Assembly: GCA_026874595.1 (NCBI GenBank)
Contig: CM049313.1
Span: 15,929,508 to 15,993,507, forward strand
Origin: Sipunculus nudus
Taxonomy: Eukaryota; Annelida; Sipuncula; Golfingiida; Sipunculidae
Reading direction: 5' to 3'
Length of the DNA stretch: 64,000 nucleotides
This document shows, in pieces, positions 51,159-62,933 of the stretch (positions are counted from its first letter, which is position 1; each line of letters begins with the position of its first letter). The notes under the pieces are model-generated. The model was not told the origin of the DNA. It ran no database searches and saw nothing but the letters and a program-made list of their open reading frames with translations. Made by a program: the position numbers and the translations under genes.

Positions 51159-51701
51159 TTTAAGGTACCAATTTTTTATTTTTGCTAATATTTAAAAAAT
51201 TTTTTTAAATTTTGATCTAATTTTGGGTATACAATTTAATTTTGATTAATTAAAGTTATATTATTGGAAAAAAAGTCCATAGCTTTAACATGATTTGTGT
51301 TAAGTGATCAAATATCTTTCCTGATTTTTTACAAATGCATTATGTTTGGGCCCATAACTTTATTTAAATTATATAATACAGATCTAATTTCTGGCATGTA
51401 TATAGGAACTATATAGAGGAATATTTATGGTACAAATGAGGAAAAACAGATGAGTGGTTTCGATGTTAGGCAGTCCTGAAGTGTGAAAATAGGTTTTTAA
51501 TAAAAATTGAGGTTTTTCCTTAATTTCTCAAAAGAACGAAGTCGCAAAGACCCAGTTTTCGGCTTGGTAGGAGATCTTGGGGACAGCTAACATTATGCCA
51601 AATTTTGGATTCCTAAGTCTTACGGCTTCAAAACGTGCCACATCTACGGACGGACAGACGGACGGACTAACGGACGGACGACGGACAATGGACCACGACT
51701 A

Positions 51702-51732
51702 TAGCTCAGATGACTTATAGTCAGCTGAGCTA
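51702..51732 (+). other. Terminal stem-loop of copy 2 element
   Basis: Identical in sequence to 1846-1876: TAGCTCAG/CTGAGCTA and TGACT/AGTCA arms around TAT, followed by AAAAA. It is preceded by a GGAC-rich tract (51650-51690). Confidence 0.8.
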
Positions 51733-52310
51733 AAAATTGCCCTCCCTCATTGATTTCTGGAAAAAAGTGCCTTAGAACCCAACCATTTTTTCTCCCTAAT
51801 CCCTAACTGATACAATTTGTACCCTGTCTGACTCACTGGGTACTCAAATTCCTGCTTTCAGCCCATGGTTTGCAAATCTAGGTGATTTCAGTTTTCCTTG
51901 GAAATTTGACTAAGAACTCACTGGATATACAATCAGAAGTTTCTAGTTCTAACTGTTGAAGTTTGTGCCCTGATAACAGCCTAACTGTAGGCTTAATGGA
52001 TACAATTTGTACCCTGTCTGACTTTCAGGGTGCTAAAAATCATGTTTTTGGCCATGTAGCTCATGTAGTTCACAGAATATAGGTCATGACCTTATTTCAA
52101 GTTTCCACAAAGATTTACCCAGGACCTCCCTGAATGTCATGTTAGAAGATTCTAGGCCAAATAGATATAGTTTATGACCCATCTGACTAGCTAGGTGCTC
52201 AACATTGGCAAAATATAGGTCACCATGACCTAACTTCAGCTTTCCAAGGAGATTTGCCTAAGACCTCCCTAGATGTACAGTTAGAAGTTTCTAGGTCATT
52301 CTAGGAATGC

Positions 52311-54060
52311 GCACCACCAGTCTCCATGATTAATATGCATGGAAAGAATCATGGCAACCAATGATCTCTGAAATCTAATGGATTATTCCATAATTCTCCA
52401 TTAGTATTCATCAAAATTCTCTCCTAGTATAAGGAGTACAGTATACGGCTTTTCACAAAATCATTTTTTAGTATGTGGATGAAGTGATGAAAGTAAATGA
52501 GATGATTAGAAATCTTAACTTATATTCAAAAGCTGAGCTGAATGTGAAATGTGAAATAAACTTATCATACAATACAGAGTATAAAATAAACTTAAAAATT
52601 CCTCTGTTCATGAAAATTATATCTATACTAGGAGCACTGATTAATTTCAGAGCCATCAATGATCTCATCAGATATACCAGTAGTTTGCATTGATTAATGT
52701 ATGGATAAACTGTGCATAGCAGACCTATAATGAACTAGCACAGAAGAAATGAATAATTATAAAAAAATGTGAAGTGAGGCCCACACTGAATAAAGCAGTT
52801 AATTACCAATGTTATCACTACATCATAACAACTGTCTCAGCTATCAGTGTATGGTACAGACATGTGACTGAATTTCTTTTACCTGAGAAATACTGAGACA
52901 CCAGGAAACAGTCAGTCAGTAGCCTGCCTCACTGACAGGATTGTGAATTATGATTTGTCAACATGACAAATGATGGACACTTACAGGAATTTCCTGCTCT
53001 GGATCCTCCCATACTCCCATGCCTCCAGAGACACTTTGGAAAGGCTGTTACGGCCAGCCTATGGTGCCATCTAGTGGCCACTAAGTGCATCAAAAGGATG
53101 GCTCCCATTTAACAGTTTTTGAAATGAAGTGTACAGACTAGTGGCAGATTTAGGAGGCAACTCACCAGACTCCAGACAAATACTATTGTTTAACACAGAG
53201 AGAATAAGGAAGGGAAGACAGGGAGCATGTGTGTCTAAACTAGAACTTTATCCTTGATTTCTTATGTAAACCACCATACATTGTATGTTTAAAAGAAAAC
53301 AAAATAAAGTTTCATAAAAGTGCAAGGGGAAATTCTTATTAGATTTTCATGTAAAAACTTGCATGATCTGCTTTTCATTAATTAGTAAACCCCAGAAAAA
53401 GCTTTCTTTTCTTATATTATGTTAGTAACTCTACAAAATACATCTGTAACATCCTCACAAAGAACTGAGACAAAATGTACAAGACTCACCTATTTTATTT
53501 ATTTAATTTTCCCCACAAATATGACAACTCTCTTCAAAAATTATGTCTCACATTATCTAATTTAGATATCTCTTGTTAAGTCTATAAACCATATCAGGAT
53601 TTAATCTCAGTCACTGTACTTTTCTTAAAAGAGTGCATGTCAGGCATCTCATACAGACTGAACGCTGAGAAATCTGTCTGCCAGTGAACCCACTCATGCT
53701 GCCATCTGTTGTCAAACATTTTAACTTAATTTGCTGTTGAATACCAACTGGTTGGTTCAGATTCCAACCTCAGGCCCACAAATGTAGAGAAACAAAATTA
53801 TATGTTTACACTGCTGATAATTGATTATCATGGTGAAAATATTGTCAGGTTCTCAAAGAACAAGCTGAAAAGGACATTACCTGTGCTGAATTTAATACTT
53901 TTAGTCTGGGTAATTATGTAAGAGCAATACATGCCAGCCCTGGTTTATATGTTAGCCTACTGATTTTGAGGTGATTACAATGCCTACTGCCTCTAGGAGC
54001 TATCCCTACACCTTTTCATACCTCTTTCTAAGATGCATCAACTTTAATTGCATTTCCTTC
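52311..54060. other. Mostly unique stretch, no gene seen
   Basis: 52475-52693 is open on both strands but has no domain. 52880-53120 is unique and richer in GC and contains the CTCF-like site. The rest is unremarkable AT-rich DNA. Confidence 0.35.
53064..53077. promoter_or_regulatory. CTCF-like binding motif
   Basis: GTGCCATCTAGTGG fits all 14 positions of the reverse-complement CTCF core, SYGCCMYCTRSTGG, and GCCAC follows. CTCF is a zinc-finger architectural protein with a motif shared across bilaterians. The site lies in a unique, higher-GC segment. A 14-bp motif can arise by chance; binding is not shown. Confidence 0.4.
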
Positions 54061-54067
54061 AGAATCT

Positions 54068-54290
54068 TTGTGATACCCCAGATATTGATGGTTACTTATG
54101 GTACTTAACTGCAGCATGGCACAGTGTTTTCATTTAATTAGTATATACAAGGTCACTGTTATCTTGGTGGTACCTCAGATATCAATGGTTACTGGTACTT
54201 GACTGCAGCATGGCACATTTAATAAGTAATTCAAGTTTCCTGTAATCTTGGTTATATCCAAGCAACCAATAGTTATTGTTTCTGGCCTGT
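54068..54290 (+). repeat. Local tandem duplication, period about 96 bp
   Basis: 'CAGATATTGATGGTTACT' then 'GACTGCAGCATGGCACA'-type words near 54078-54125 recur near 54176-54220, with a weaker third trace ('ACCAATAGTTATTG') near 54265. About 2.5 units. Non-coding. Confidence 0.6.
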
Positions 54291-54394
54291 CTTTGTAATG
54301 AAACGTTGTATTGAAAATTTGTCAAACATATGATTTATAAATATAAATACATTGCTTTTGTTATCAGCTAGATACAAGGGACCAATTCTGATTC

Positions 54395-54485
54395 TGAGGA
54401 GCTGTGCTCCTAGACCTCTTGCTCAAAGGCTAAGCCCCTGGGCAATTCAGGAGCATTGGCACCCCTTGACCCCGGCCTTCCTCTT
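54395..54485. repeat. Possible hAT-type subterminal fragment
   Basis: A short GC-rich patch with 'GGAGCTGTGCTCCTAGACC' and 'GGCACCCCTTGACCCC'. The style recalls subterminal parts of some animal hAT elements, but no terminus or duplication is visible. Confidence 0.2.
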
Positions 54486-57154
54486 TTGAAATTTCAAATG
54501 CTGGTATGTAAGCAAGCCTTGATCATATCAAAGCATGATTACTGACAGTTGTACATATATTTAGTATTTACTGAATGTGTCCCATACACTATATATATAA
54601 GGCAAATTAAAATATAAAAGTTCCCCTATTTCAGCCATGAAGAAACTGTATCTCATATTGGTTCATGGTTGGAAGAGTGTACGGAAAAATTTTCAAAATG
54701 ACCAACCTTTAAGAAGCTGATTCATACCAAAGAGTCTACATCCCACAAACATTGAATGAATGTCTAGAGAGTACAAAATACTGTGAATGGCTTAACATTC
54801 ACAGGTTTAATTTTTTGCTGTTTTCAATTTTCTAATTTTTTTGCGATGGTTCAATTTTGCTATGTCCCCATGGATTAACCTGAACAGTAGATCCATAATT
54901 TTATTATTAAATATGCAGACAACAAAATCTTAACAATTTGATGAGATCCAAGGGAAAATTGATGTATTACAAATGCTTGGGCATTACTGATAAACAGTTT
55001 AAATGAAAGATCTAATTTTATCTGTTATATCAAACTTTAATCTACCTAAATGAATCTATATTCTTTTATTATTATATCACTCTTTTAAATGCTACTGGCA
55101 TTGATAACTAATATTATGTAGGACTTTATTGGCTTAACTGGAAGTTTCCTTTAACCTCATACCAAATTACCACTTATAGAAAAATGACAAGCATTTTATG
55201 CAAAGAAAAAAAAGAAAGAGCTGAAAACTGAAATCCACAGCATAAACTTAATTCCACAAAAAGTACTGCTTAATAAAGAGAAATATGAATACTCAACACA
55301 TCATTTAGATAAAATATATCATTTTGTTCAAATGGGCTTTCCACCTACACCTATAAGAATGAATTCTTTTATCGAATTAACTTAATCATATTTATGGCAG
55401 TATAATATAGCAGGTTGTCAGGTTTTCCTGCAACATTAATAACCTGATTTTTATCAAATTATTTATAGATGGCAACAGACAACATTAAATTCCAATGTAA
55501 TTGGACAGAGACTGAGTAAGAGATAATTCAAATAATATTTCAAATACAAGCTTCTATAACATTGTCATTTGAAGGCCAAACAACTTTGCTTTTGTTACAG
55601 CATGTTAATATGATGAATAGTTTTTGTTGCTAAAGAAAGTTTTAGTTTCATAAATCACCACTAGATAGCAGCTGTGCATTGCATCTGCAGACAAGCTTCT
55701 GTGAATGCCACAAATGTATTGTAGCTACAGACCTCTGTCTGGACCATTTTATTCAGACATGAAGAATTGATGGCAAGCATAAGAGCTGATAAATAATTAA
55801 AGACTAGGGCAATATAGGCAGATGACAGGGGTGGTTGTGCATTAAGGAAGCATCCTAGGTCAAACAAATCAATGTATAATTTATTCATCTTGTCTGGAAG
55901 CACCAAAATAATTCTTTGAGGCCGCTATATGGCATCCATTTACTCTTGTGCCATGGCAACAAATCTCGTTGCAAAATAAAAGTCTGCATGAAAAACTGAG
56001 ATATGATCCATGTGAGGTGTATAAAATCTACATGGCCTCTCAACATCTCTGGTTTTCCTTTCCACAAGGCTGAATGATACACAAGTTTCATCATCTTTTA
56101 CTATAAAATAAGAACTTCCACCACATGCAGAAAACAAGTTACCCTCCTAAATACCTGTCTAAGGAGAAATGTAGGTTTTCAATGCTCTCAGAAGTAAGCT
56201 GCAAATCAGTACATAACCAAAGGAAAGGGTCCTCTCACTGAACATGGTCCCCTTTGATATTTTCCAAAGGCTTTAACTAAAATAACTATATTAATTAACA
56301 TAAAAAAATCTCTTTTTTTATATTAAAGCATGTGTCCAATTGCCCAATTCACGGCACAAGTAGTACTCTCTATTTACTGGATGAGATCAATGGTAAAAAT
56401 ACTATTAGAATGGTATTATATCAATAGGTCACAGACTGTCTGCATTTAAGGTTTAAAAAATCCATTAGTCATAACTTGTCATTCTTATATTACTGTGTAT
56501 CTCTGAAGTTCTACTTAGTTTGCCTTTGTGGTCCTGGCATGATTTGAATCAAGGACTTTTCACTTTGTAGTCCAGAAAATGAACCACTACTGCCTATTAT
56601 TACTGTAGTGTGTCGTTAATCAGGAAAGCTTGGGGAACAAGGTTTTCCTTTGGATAAAAAATCATTCAGATAAATGATTTCACAGGATTCACCAAGTTTG
56701 TTAACCTCTGCTGAATTCCTGATGTTTTCAGTTACTGACAGGCATTGACAATAATTGTAATGTTTTCCATCAAGTTAATAAATAAATATCATGTAAAATA
56801 CACTGAAATATTGCTAAATGATCGCCAAATATTGGATGTTAGCAGATAATGACAGACACAAATTCATGAAGCTAGTTCACCTTGGCAACAACATGTTCAT
56901 TATGTTTTCCATCAATTTATTCAAGGCATCATTTAAATAAATTGAAAATATTGCTAACTGGCCCTGGAAAATTAATTTACATTACTTATTCCTCTGTTCA
57001 TTTGCTTGGTATTAGTCAATCCTTTATACAAACTTTTCCAATTTTTCTTCATTGCTTAGATTTCAGATAAATGATTAAAGTTCAGCTAAATAATTTTCAG
57101 TTAAACAGTGTTTGGACAAATGGACTCTACTGTATTATAATTATTATTTTACAC
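54486..57154. other. AT-rich stretch, no gene seen
   Basis: No credible exon. A tRNA-like SINE head lies on the minus strand at about 56520-56612 ('GTAGTGGTTCATTTTCTGG', 'CTTGATTCAAATCATGCC' as B box). A plus-strand SINE-tail word ('TTGTCATTCTTATATTAC') adjoins it near 56480. Confidence 0.35.
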
Positions 57155-57410
57155 AGATGCCACACTTCACACCCGCTTCACAAACCTGGCTATCACACTG
57201 AACATTATCTTCACACCTAGCTGTCACAAGTAATACAATCTTTACATAGTTATGCAGCTATCACACTTAACATTTTCTTCATACACCATGCTATCACACT
57301 TGATATTTTCCTCACACCCCAGCTGACAATTTCAATTTCACCATCTTCACAGACTTGACTTCCAACATCTTCATATATCCAGCTTAACACTTTCAACACC
57401 TTCATACAGC
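57155..57410 (+). repeat. Degenerate minisatellite, period about 30-45 bp
   Basis: Repeated 'GCTATCACACTNAACAT', 'TCTTCACACC' and 'CAGCT' words with much drift. The period is irregular. Purine-poor on the plus strand. No coding potential. Confidence 0.55.
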
Positions 57411-59999
57411 CCTATTAAACCCTTATCCACCCTTAAAACCTTTATCTTATAAAAATCAAACCTAAATCTGACATGATTTTTTCAACACCTTGATTCTAAA
57501 ATATAAAGACTGTTCACATATCAGCCTGTTGTCTTGTAATAGGACAGCAGGTGTTAAATATACAAAATTACACAGCTGTCGTTCATATCTCTTGAAAGAG
57601 TTGCAGTTTGATGCCACAGTTTGATGCAGAATTTAGGTATATTTACAATTATTATAAAAAAATAGTTTGAAATTACCTTAATTATTTTTTTTTCCCAAGA
57701 AAATGATGAACAACAAGAAATCAGAAATAAATTGTCCAAGCAGAAGGTGCTTAAACAAGCTGCAAAGTGCTGTGCATGTGTACATTTGGAAAATAGCACC
57801 TTAATGCAACAGTAATGGTTTTAAATGTATGTGCTTTGGAAAAATTTAATGGTTTGAAAATTGTTGACTCATGCTTTATCTGAGGCACCATTCAACAGCA
57901 TAAGTGGTAATGGGAAAAATGTCTCTTACATTCAGCGGTTAATTATAACTGATGCTCAAGCTGCTGGCTAAAATATGAGTTTCCAGTTTTAAATTCTAAA
58001 TTACCATAAGTTGCCATGGTTACCAAATAAGTGTCTAATTAGTAGGAGAGAAAATGATTCTTCAGCTATTCCCAATGATTAATTAGCTCATGTTATATGT
58101 GTATACTGATACTGGAGGGATACTGGAGGGATATTGAGTGAGTTTATCTGATTAGCTGTATATCTGACAGGATCACTATATATCTTCACTTTAAGCTAAT
58201 GTATCAAAATGTAATTTTGTGAGAACATTTGTATATTTTTGTACATGTCCTGGTTTTCGACCAAACTTAGCTACAAGCATGCAGTACTAGGAGATTTAAA
58301 TGGGGGAGGTAAACATCAATAAATTCTAAGTTAATTGATATATCCTGTGTGACAATTAAGCTTTTCCCTCCCTAATGGTAACCAATAAGAGCCCACACAT
58401 TAGAATGGGCTGATTTAAACTGACAGGACTTCTTGAAAATTGTTGTGCTCTATCCACACATTTTACTTATATAACTGGAGTTCAAATCATGCGCATAAAA
58501 AAATCCATATTTGTACAATAGGGCCAGCCAGAGATTGTATTAAATCAAGATGGATTTTACCTGACAGCTGGCTGACTAAAACAATGCAGACTAGTGCACC
58601 ACCTGGTGACAGAACCAGTCTCTATTGAAACATATCAGTTCATCAGTATCTTGTAACTTATATATGCTCCATAAAGAAAATGATCTCATGGTCACCTGCA
58701 AAGTCTTTACCTCTGACTCATCCCTCAGATTTGCCTAAAATTTTGGAGATAACAGACATACATCAGACCTTATGGTTCACTGGTACAGGTAATTAAACCA
58801 ACCAGAACTATTTCAGTCTGTACAGGAATCTGTCAATTTAGAAACTCTGGTGAATTGTGTTAGGTATTTATTTCTCCGCTATAATAAAATCATTCAATAC
58901 ATAAGAGTTTAGAATTATTTTACTTGGTAAATATAACAGGAAATTTGATATTTTTGTTTTATCAAATATCAAAGTACATAAGTAACACTTTTTTTTAGTA
59001 TATTTTATTTTTAATTTTCCTTGTACCACATGTCACAGAGATATCCTGACAGGTTACAAAATTTTCTATTTTATTATATACTGAGATGCACAACTTAAGT
59101 TCTGAAGGAACAGACGAAAGTTTGAATTTGATCTAAATTCTGGTGTCCATATCTGTACATCTGTCAACCAGAAAAGAAAAGAATTTAGTGCTGACATCTG
59201 GTGCAGATGCTTGGAACTTATAGTCAGGGCAAATGGCGTAAAAATGGGAGGGTTATCTAAATATATACATGTGGTATCTGTAGTGGTATTTTGTCCATGA
59301 GAACTGCAAGCTGCAAGGTTCGTATTTGCAACTTGCAGGCTTATCACTTTATCCATTTCCTGGTAGCAAATAAAATACAAATTTATAAACGCAAAAAAAT
59401 AAATCTCATGACAGGTGATGACAGATGGTGGTAGAAATGATATCAGCTCAGCTTCAGGATATATGGTTAAACAAGAATAAACCCACAGGAGAAAAAAGTT
59501 ATATTTAATGTTCATGCTACCACGTTAATTTTTTGCTTGCATTAACCCCAGGTGACGGAAATGCTCCATCATATGATCAAATAAAGCTGAATGAGGCCAA
59601 TTTAAAAGACCACTCTCTCCCCACATACAAAGTTCACAGTCAATGTTTGCTTAGTAAATCTGACTAATTGGTGGTATCCTCAAGAGAACTTGAAGCTGCC
59701 ATTTGGATTATATTGATTTAATAAAGAATATAATGTAGTTTATACTTTGTGACCAGAATTTCAATTTTAGATTTAAAATATATAATATTGCAAATATGCT
59801 ATAAAATACTGATCCGAGATGAAACCTGTTATATCTTCCCTAACTGAGTTTTTATTTAAGGTTATAGAACCACTTTAGTTTAAATCTTACCATAACATAA
59901 ATATAACAGGAGCACAAGAGATAAAGTTTTAAAATGTTAAAACTATTTGTAAAAGTATTTACTGAACTTATTGCTCTGCTGTAATGTAGCTGAGTCCAC
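57411..59999. other. AT-rich stretch, no gene seen
   Basis: No recognised gene. The longest frame, 59066-59515 on the minus strand (149 codons), has no domain, signal or splice context and is within chance for this base composition. 'GATACTGGAGGGATACTGGA' at about 58109 is a tiny tandem duplication. Confidence 0.35.
58010..58024. promoter_or_regulatory. X-box-like palindrome (RFX type)
   Basis: GTTGCCATGGTTACC differs at one position from the RFX X-box GTTRCCATGGNAAC. RFX factors control ciliary and neuronal genes in animals. The same 14-mer (reverse complement) occurs inside the hAT MITE at 63007-63020. Function is not shown. Confidence 0.2.
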
Positions 60000-60488
60000 A
60001 CTCGCAGCACTCTCACTGCAAATCCAAGTCCAGTCCACTCCAGTTAAAGTCCTTCAGGTTCATGTCCAAGTTCGACCTCTTTAGGTCTCAGTCATTTGGA
60101 ACTGGAGTCCCAAGTCCAAGTTTGAGTCCATAACAAATCTCCTTTTTAAAAGAAATTGAAACATTGACCTTTGAGATTATCTTGTTTTTTATGTTAATTG
60201 TTATTTATTTACACAAATGCTGTTTATTGGAATGTGTATATTTACATTTACAGCTTGGTAATATATATAGCCTTCTTTCTGTAATATTCAGTTAGTATTT
60301 ATCACATGTATACAAGATTTCATTGTATTTCAAATGAGCTTTTCTTTTCCTACTGAATTTGTGATAGACTGGGCCAGATTTCTTGAGTCCTTACTTCTGA
60401 GCCCAGGCCCCTCAGGTCAAAGTGCATAAAAAAGGAGGACTTGAATCTGAACTTGAGTTCAATTTTGGACTTGAATTATACGTCCCTG
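60000..60488. mobile_element. AAGTCC-rich hAT-like remnant
   Basis: The left part is rich in AAGTCC/GAGTCC words (60026-60130) and the right part in GGACTT words (60434-60476), so the ends are loosely inverted. The right end, read inward, is CAGGGACGTATAATTCAAGT, a hAT-style terminus. The matching left terminus and the 8-bp duplication are not found, so the copy is eroded or truncated. Confidence 0.4.
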
Positions 60489-61367
60489 TTACTTTGATTT
60501 TATACAATTGCTTAAAGGGCTCCATACATTCACATTAATATAGGCTTTTAATTATTTATTTTACCCACAATATGTTACATACAGACAAGTTTCAGTATTC
60601 TCACGTATTCCTGTTAAACATTAATATTTTAATTTATATAAGGGATTATGCATAATCATAATTATTTAGATTCATATTTTGTTAGTTGTTTCCTTATTAA
60701 CATAAACATTTCCAAAACAAGAGGATGGTGGACTTGCCTTATGTGATATGGGCAAGTGATGTTTGCATCTTACAGGATCAATGTTATTTCTGCTGTTCAA
60801 ATTTATATCAGACTCCTGTCCTGTCTTTCAGCTCTAAAATTAATCTGTAACATAAAAAGCAGAGCATTTTATTTCACCTGACTGTAACCTTACACAGCCA
60901 TTAGAACTCTACACCTGTCTTGACAAGGAGTCATTTATACAAAACTGGCTCAATTCATAAAAGGATCTTACCAGGTGGTTTTCTGGGTATTATCACATTC
61001 CCACAGAGAGGGATCCGATTTGAGAGCTGCTGTGCTACTTTTATAATTTCTGAGTGCAGACCTGACAGTAGATCATTTTACACAAGCCAGCAAATCTGGG
61101 GCCTTGTGAGAACTCTGGCAGCAGATGTGTTAAACTGCAGCTTCTATTCAGAAGCTGAACTGCCCTCAAAATATCTGGATAGAGGCAAACCATTACCATA
61201 CCTGGAAAATATATATATCTACAGAAACTATGTATGTTGGATCCTGTCCATGAAGATACAATATAATGAAAGTAAGATTCTCAACTCAGGGACTTGCATT
61301 GTTTGAAGGGCCTTACACATCAAGCTGCAGCTATAAACAATGTAAGTCCCTGAGCTTAGAATTTTAC
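60489..61367. other. Unassigned stretch, no gene seen
   Basis: A 128-codon frame at 60920-61306 shows no domain or splice evidence. No bounded repeat recognised. Confidence 0.35.
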
Positions 61368-61750
61368 TACAGTGGAGCACCATTCATTCGAACATCTCGG
61401 GGGACATATGGTTTTTGTTCGGAAAAACGAATATTCGGATGAACGGTCATCTGTAAAATAAAATCCTTTCATTGATGTTGTCATCCCGGTTTTACTACTA
61501 AATGGTGGTACCGTGTCACAGACTTCGGTTAGCTTTCATTGTTATAAAAAAACGGGACCAGAAGGGAATAATGTGTGATAATTACCTTTTTACTTATACA
61601 GAATGAACAAATCAAACTTTCAATCATTTATAATATCTTCAATTACTTTATTAAGATTATTTGTCAGTGAAATCTTTTGCTGAACATGTAGACATCCGCC
61701 ATCATAGATTAACCGCCCTCGGTGACGCCCCCTATGTGCAGACAGTTAAA

Positions 61751-62063
61751 CTAATTGAGCTTGTGAGACTTATTTATTACTGTGTATAGGGCCGCATCCA
61801 GCCTGTCATCAGACGCCATGCGCATCGTTTTTCGTCTCTTGGAAACATATGGTCTGGCATCTGGCCGTTGAAATCCTTTAGCTGTTCTTGATGTCACTAA
61901 TGGTAGATTTGCCAACATTGAACTCTCTGGCCAGCTCAGCTGCCTTGGTGCCTAGTTCAAGTCTCTCCAGAATTCTGAGCTTTTCTTCAAGTGATAGGAC
62001 ATGGCGTTTGGGCTTGGGAGACCCGACTCCATCTGACATGAAACTTGATTGCTGTGTTGTCAT
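61751..62063 (-). pseudogene. Pogo/Tigger transposase remnant, CENP-B-type domain
   Basis: Pogo-family transposases bind element ends through an N-terminal CENP-B/Psq helix-turn-helix, then cut through a DDE domain. The frame opens at ATG (62063) and runs 61 codons: a basic 'KPKRH' at 17-21, then 'SLEEKLRILERLELGTKA' (24-41) and 'FNVGKSTISDI' (48-58), the classic helix-turn-helix. After a TAA, another frame continues the family with 'KRRKTMR' and 'DRLDAALYT', ending at TAG 61751-61753. So there is one frameshift, and everything from the second binding domain onward, including DDE, is missing. Confidence 0.88.
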
Positions 62064-62110
62064 GGTGAAGAGTTGCTAAATTGTGAATGAACTTCCGTGT
62101 CACGGTAGAG

Positions 62111-62120
62111 CTTATATAGA
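62111..62120 (-). promoter_or_regulatory. TATA box of the Tigger remnant
   Basis: On the minus strand TCTATATAAG lies about 50 bases upstream of the transposase ATG, a credible core promoter carried by the element. Confidence 0.45.
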
Positions 62121-62933
62121 AGACAGATTTGCCTGCACTGTTAAACTGCTCAGATGAGTACAAGTTCGAGTGAATCAGAGTCTGACATTATAAGCTAAAA
62201 ATCTACTTGCTCTCATGGCCGGATGGTTTGCAGGTGTGAACAACTCGACATTGCAGGACACAAGGTTAATTAGAGGACTTGGCCTTTGGTAGTTTTTCAC
62301 ACCTACAACTGCTCAAATGAGTACAAGCACCAGCGAAGGGTTTGCTGCGTGTGTACAACTTGGGTAATTAGGCCTTGTCACACCTGCAGAAATGAACCTG
62401 TGATGCATTCATAATTAGTCGGGACCGGGAGTAATTACACGAGCCATTATCAATTCTTCCTGATATTACAATTACTTTTTATATTTCTAGATTTTCAAAA
62501 TTACGGATAAACGGCAATAATTTCGGTACTCCAGTTTTATTTATGGATAAATGATTTTACAGATAAAAGGTGTTCAGATGAATGGAGCTCCACTGTATTT
62601 GTTATATATCTACTGGTTATAAGTTCTTTTCTCTGAACCAAAATTGACATACTGAAAGAAAATAACAAATGACCGATGGGTTATGCAAGTCACTAAGCTG
62701 ACATGCATGATCGACCCATGACATCACAAATGAACACTAACAACTATTATATACATTTGGGAGAATACATTTGTCAATTTTGTTCATACTTAAAAGGTCA
62801 AATGCAATACAAGCCAAGTGCAAAATATAATTACATTGTTAATATACTTTGACATGACTACTGCTTACCAGTTTCAAAATATGGAAGGACAACAAAATAT
62901 GGAAAGACAACAAAGACCTGTGCAAGGTTACAG

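Larger units (their letters stand above)
46892..51736 (+). mobile_element. Hairpin-ended tandem-unit element, copy 2
   Basis: It opens ACAAGGGACCTATGGGTCGC. The nearby GCTCAGCTGA at 46915-46924 is the exact reverse complement of TCAGCTGAGC in the 3' hairpin (51721-51730). About 0.8 kb of 5' sequence precedes three units marked by 'TATACAATTNAATNTTGATTAA' at 48046, 48556 and 51225. 'AGCCTCCAA' follows 'GGGAATACAACAAG' twice (47820 and 49006). The element closes with a GGAC-rich tract and the hairpin before AAAAA. Its last part is nearly identical to 1600-1881. It lies within the MITE and carries a 1989-bp insertion in its third unit. Confidence 0.75.
46618..51802 (+). mobile_element. GGCCAAAAAA-type MITE, copy 3, split in two
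   Basis: The left half (46618-46891) starts AGCCAAAAAAAGTTGGGTTC, and its interior matches the other two copies in order ('TCAATTTTATCCCCCTGCAT', 'AACAGTTTTTACTTGTATC', 'AATCATGTAATGT'). The right half (51737-51802) has 'TTTCTGGAAAAAAGTGCC' and 'TTAGAACCCAACCATTTTTT', the inverse of the left end. Rejoined, the halves give a MITE of about 340 bp, close to the 299 and 336 bp of its relatives. It sits in the 155-bp tandem array and was itself entered by the hairpin-ended element. Confidence 0.75.
45917..52310 (+). mobile_element. Outer tandem-unit element, split by nested insertions
   Basis: It opens with ACAAGTGGCCCATGGGCC. About seven diverged units of roughly 155 bp follow, each with 'TGATACAATTTGTGCCCTG'-like, 'CTGACT..CTGGGTGCT', 'TCACAGAATATAGG' and 'AGATTTGCCTAGGACCTCC'-like blocks. 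Units lie at 46060-46617 and resume at 51803-52300. The break falls inside one unit: 'GAAGATTCTATGCTTA' on the left joins 'TAACTGATACAATTTGT' on the right. Everything between is younger insertion. No coding capacity. The 3' end is not clear. Confidence 0.72.
61370..62595 (-). mobile_element. Internally deleted Tigger/pogo element
   Basis: Inverted ends: CAGTGGAGCACCATTCATTC on the left and CAGTGGAGCTCCATTCATCT reading inward from the right. They are flanked by TA at 61368-61369 and 62596-62597, as for the Tc1/mariner superfamily. The 1226-bp body carries only the start of a pogo-type transposase on the minus strand, so most of the catalytic DDE region has been lost by internal deletion. It is non-autonomous. 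Confidence 0.88.

Noticed and set aside
59066-59515. 149-codon open frame on the minus strand
   Set aside because: No domain, signal, splice site or codon bias that I can see. In AT-rich DNA of this length one such frame is expected by chance.
60920-61306. 128-codon frame on the plus strand
   Set aside because: No domain recognised, no start context or neighbours to support it. It lies between two transposon remnants.
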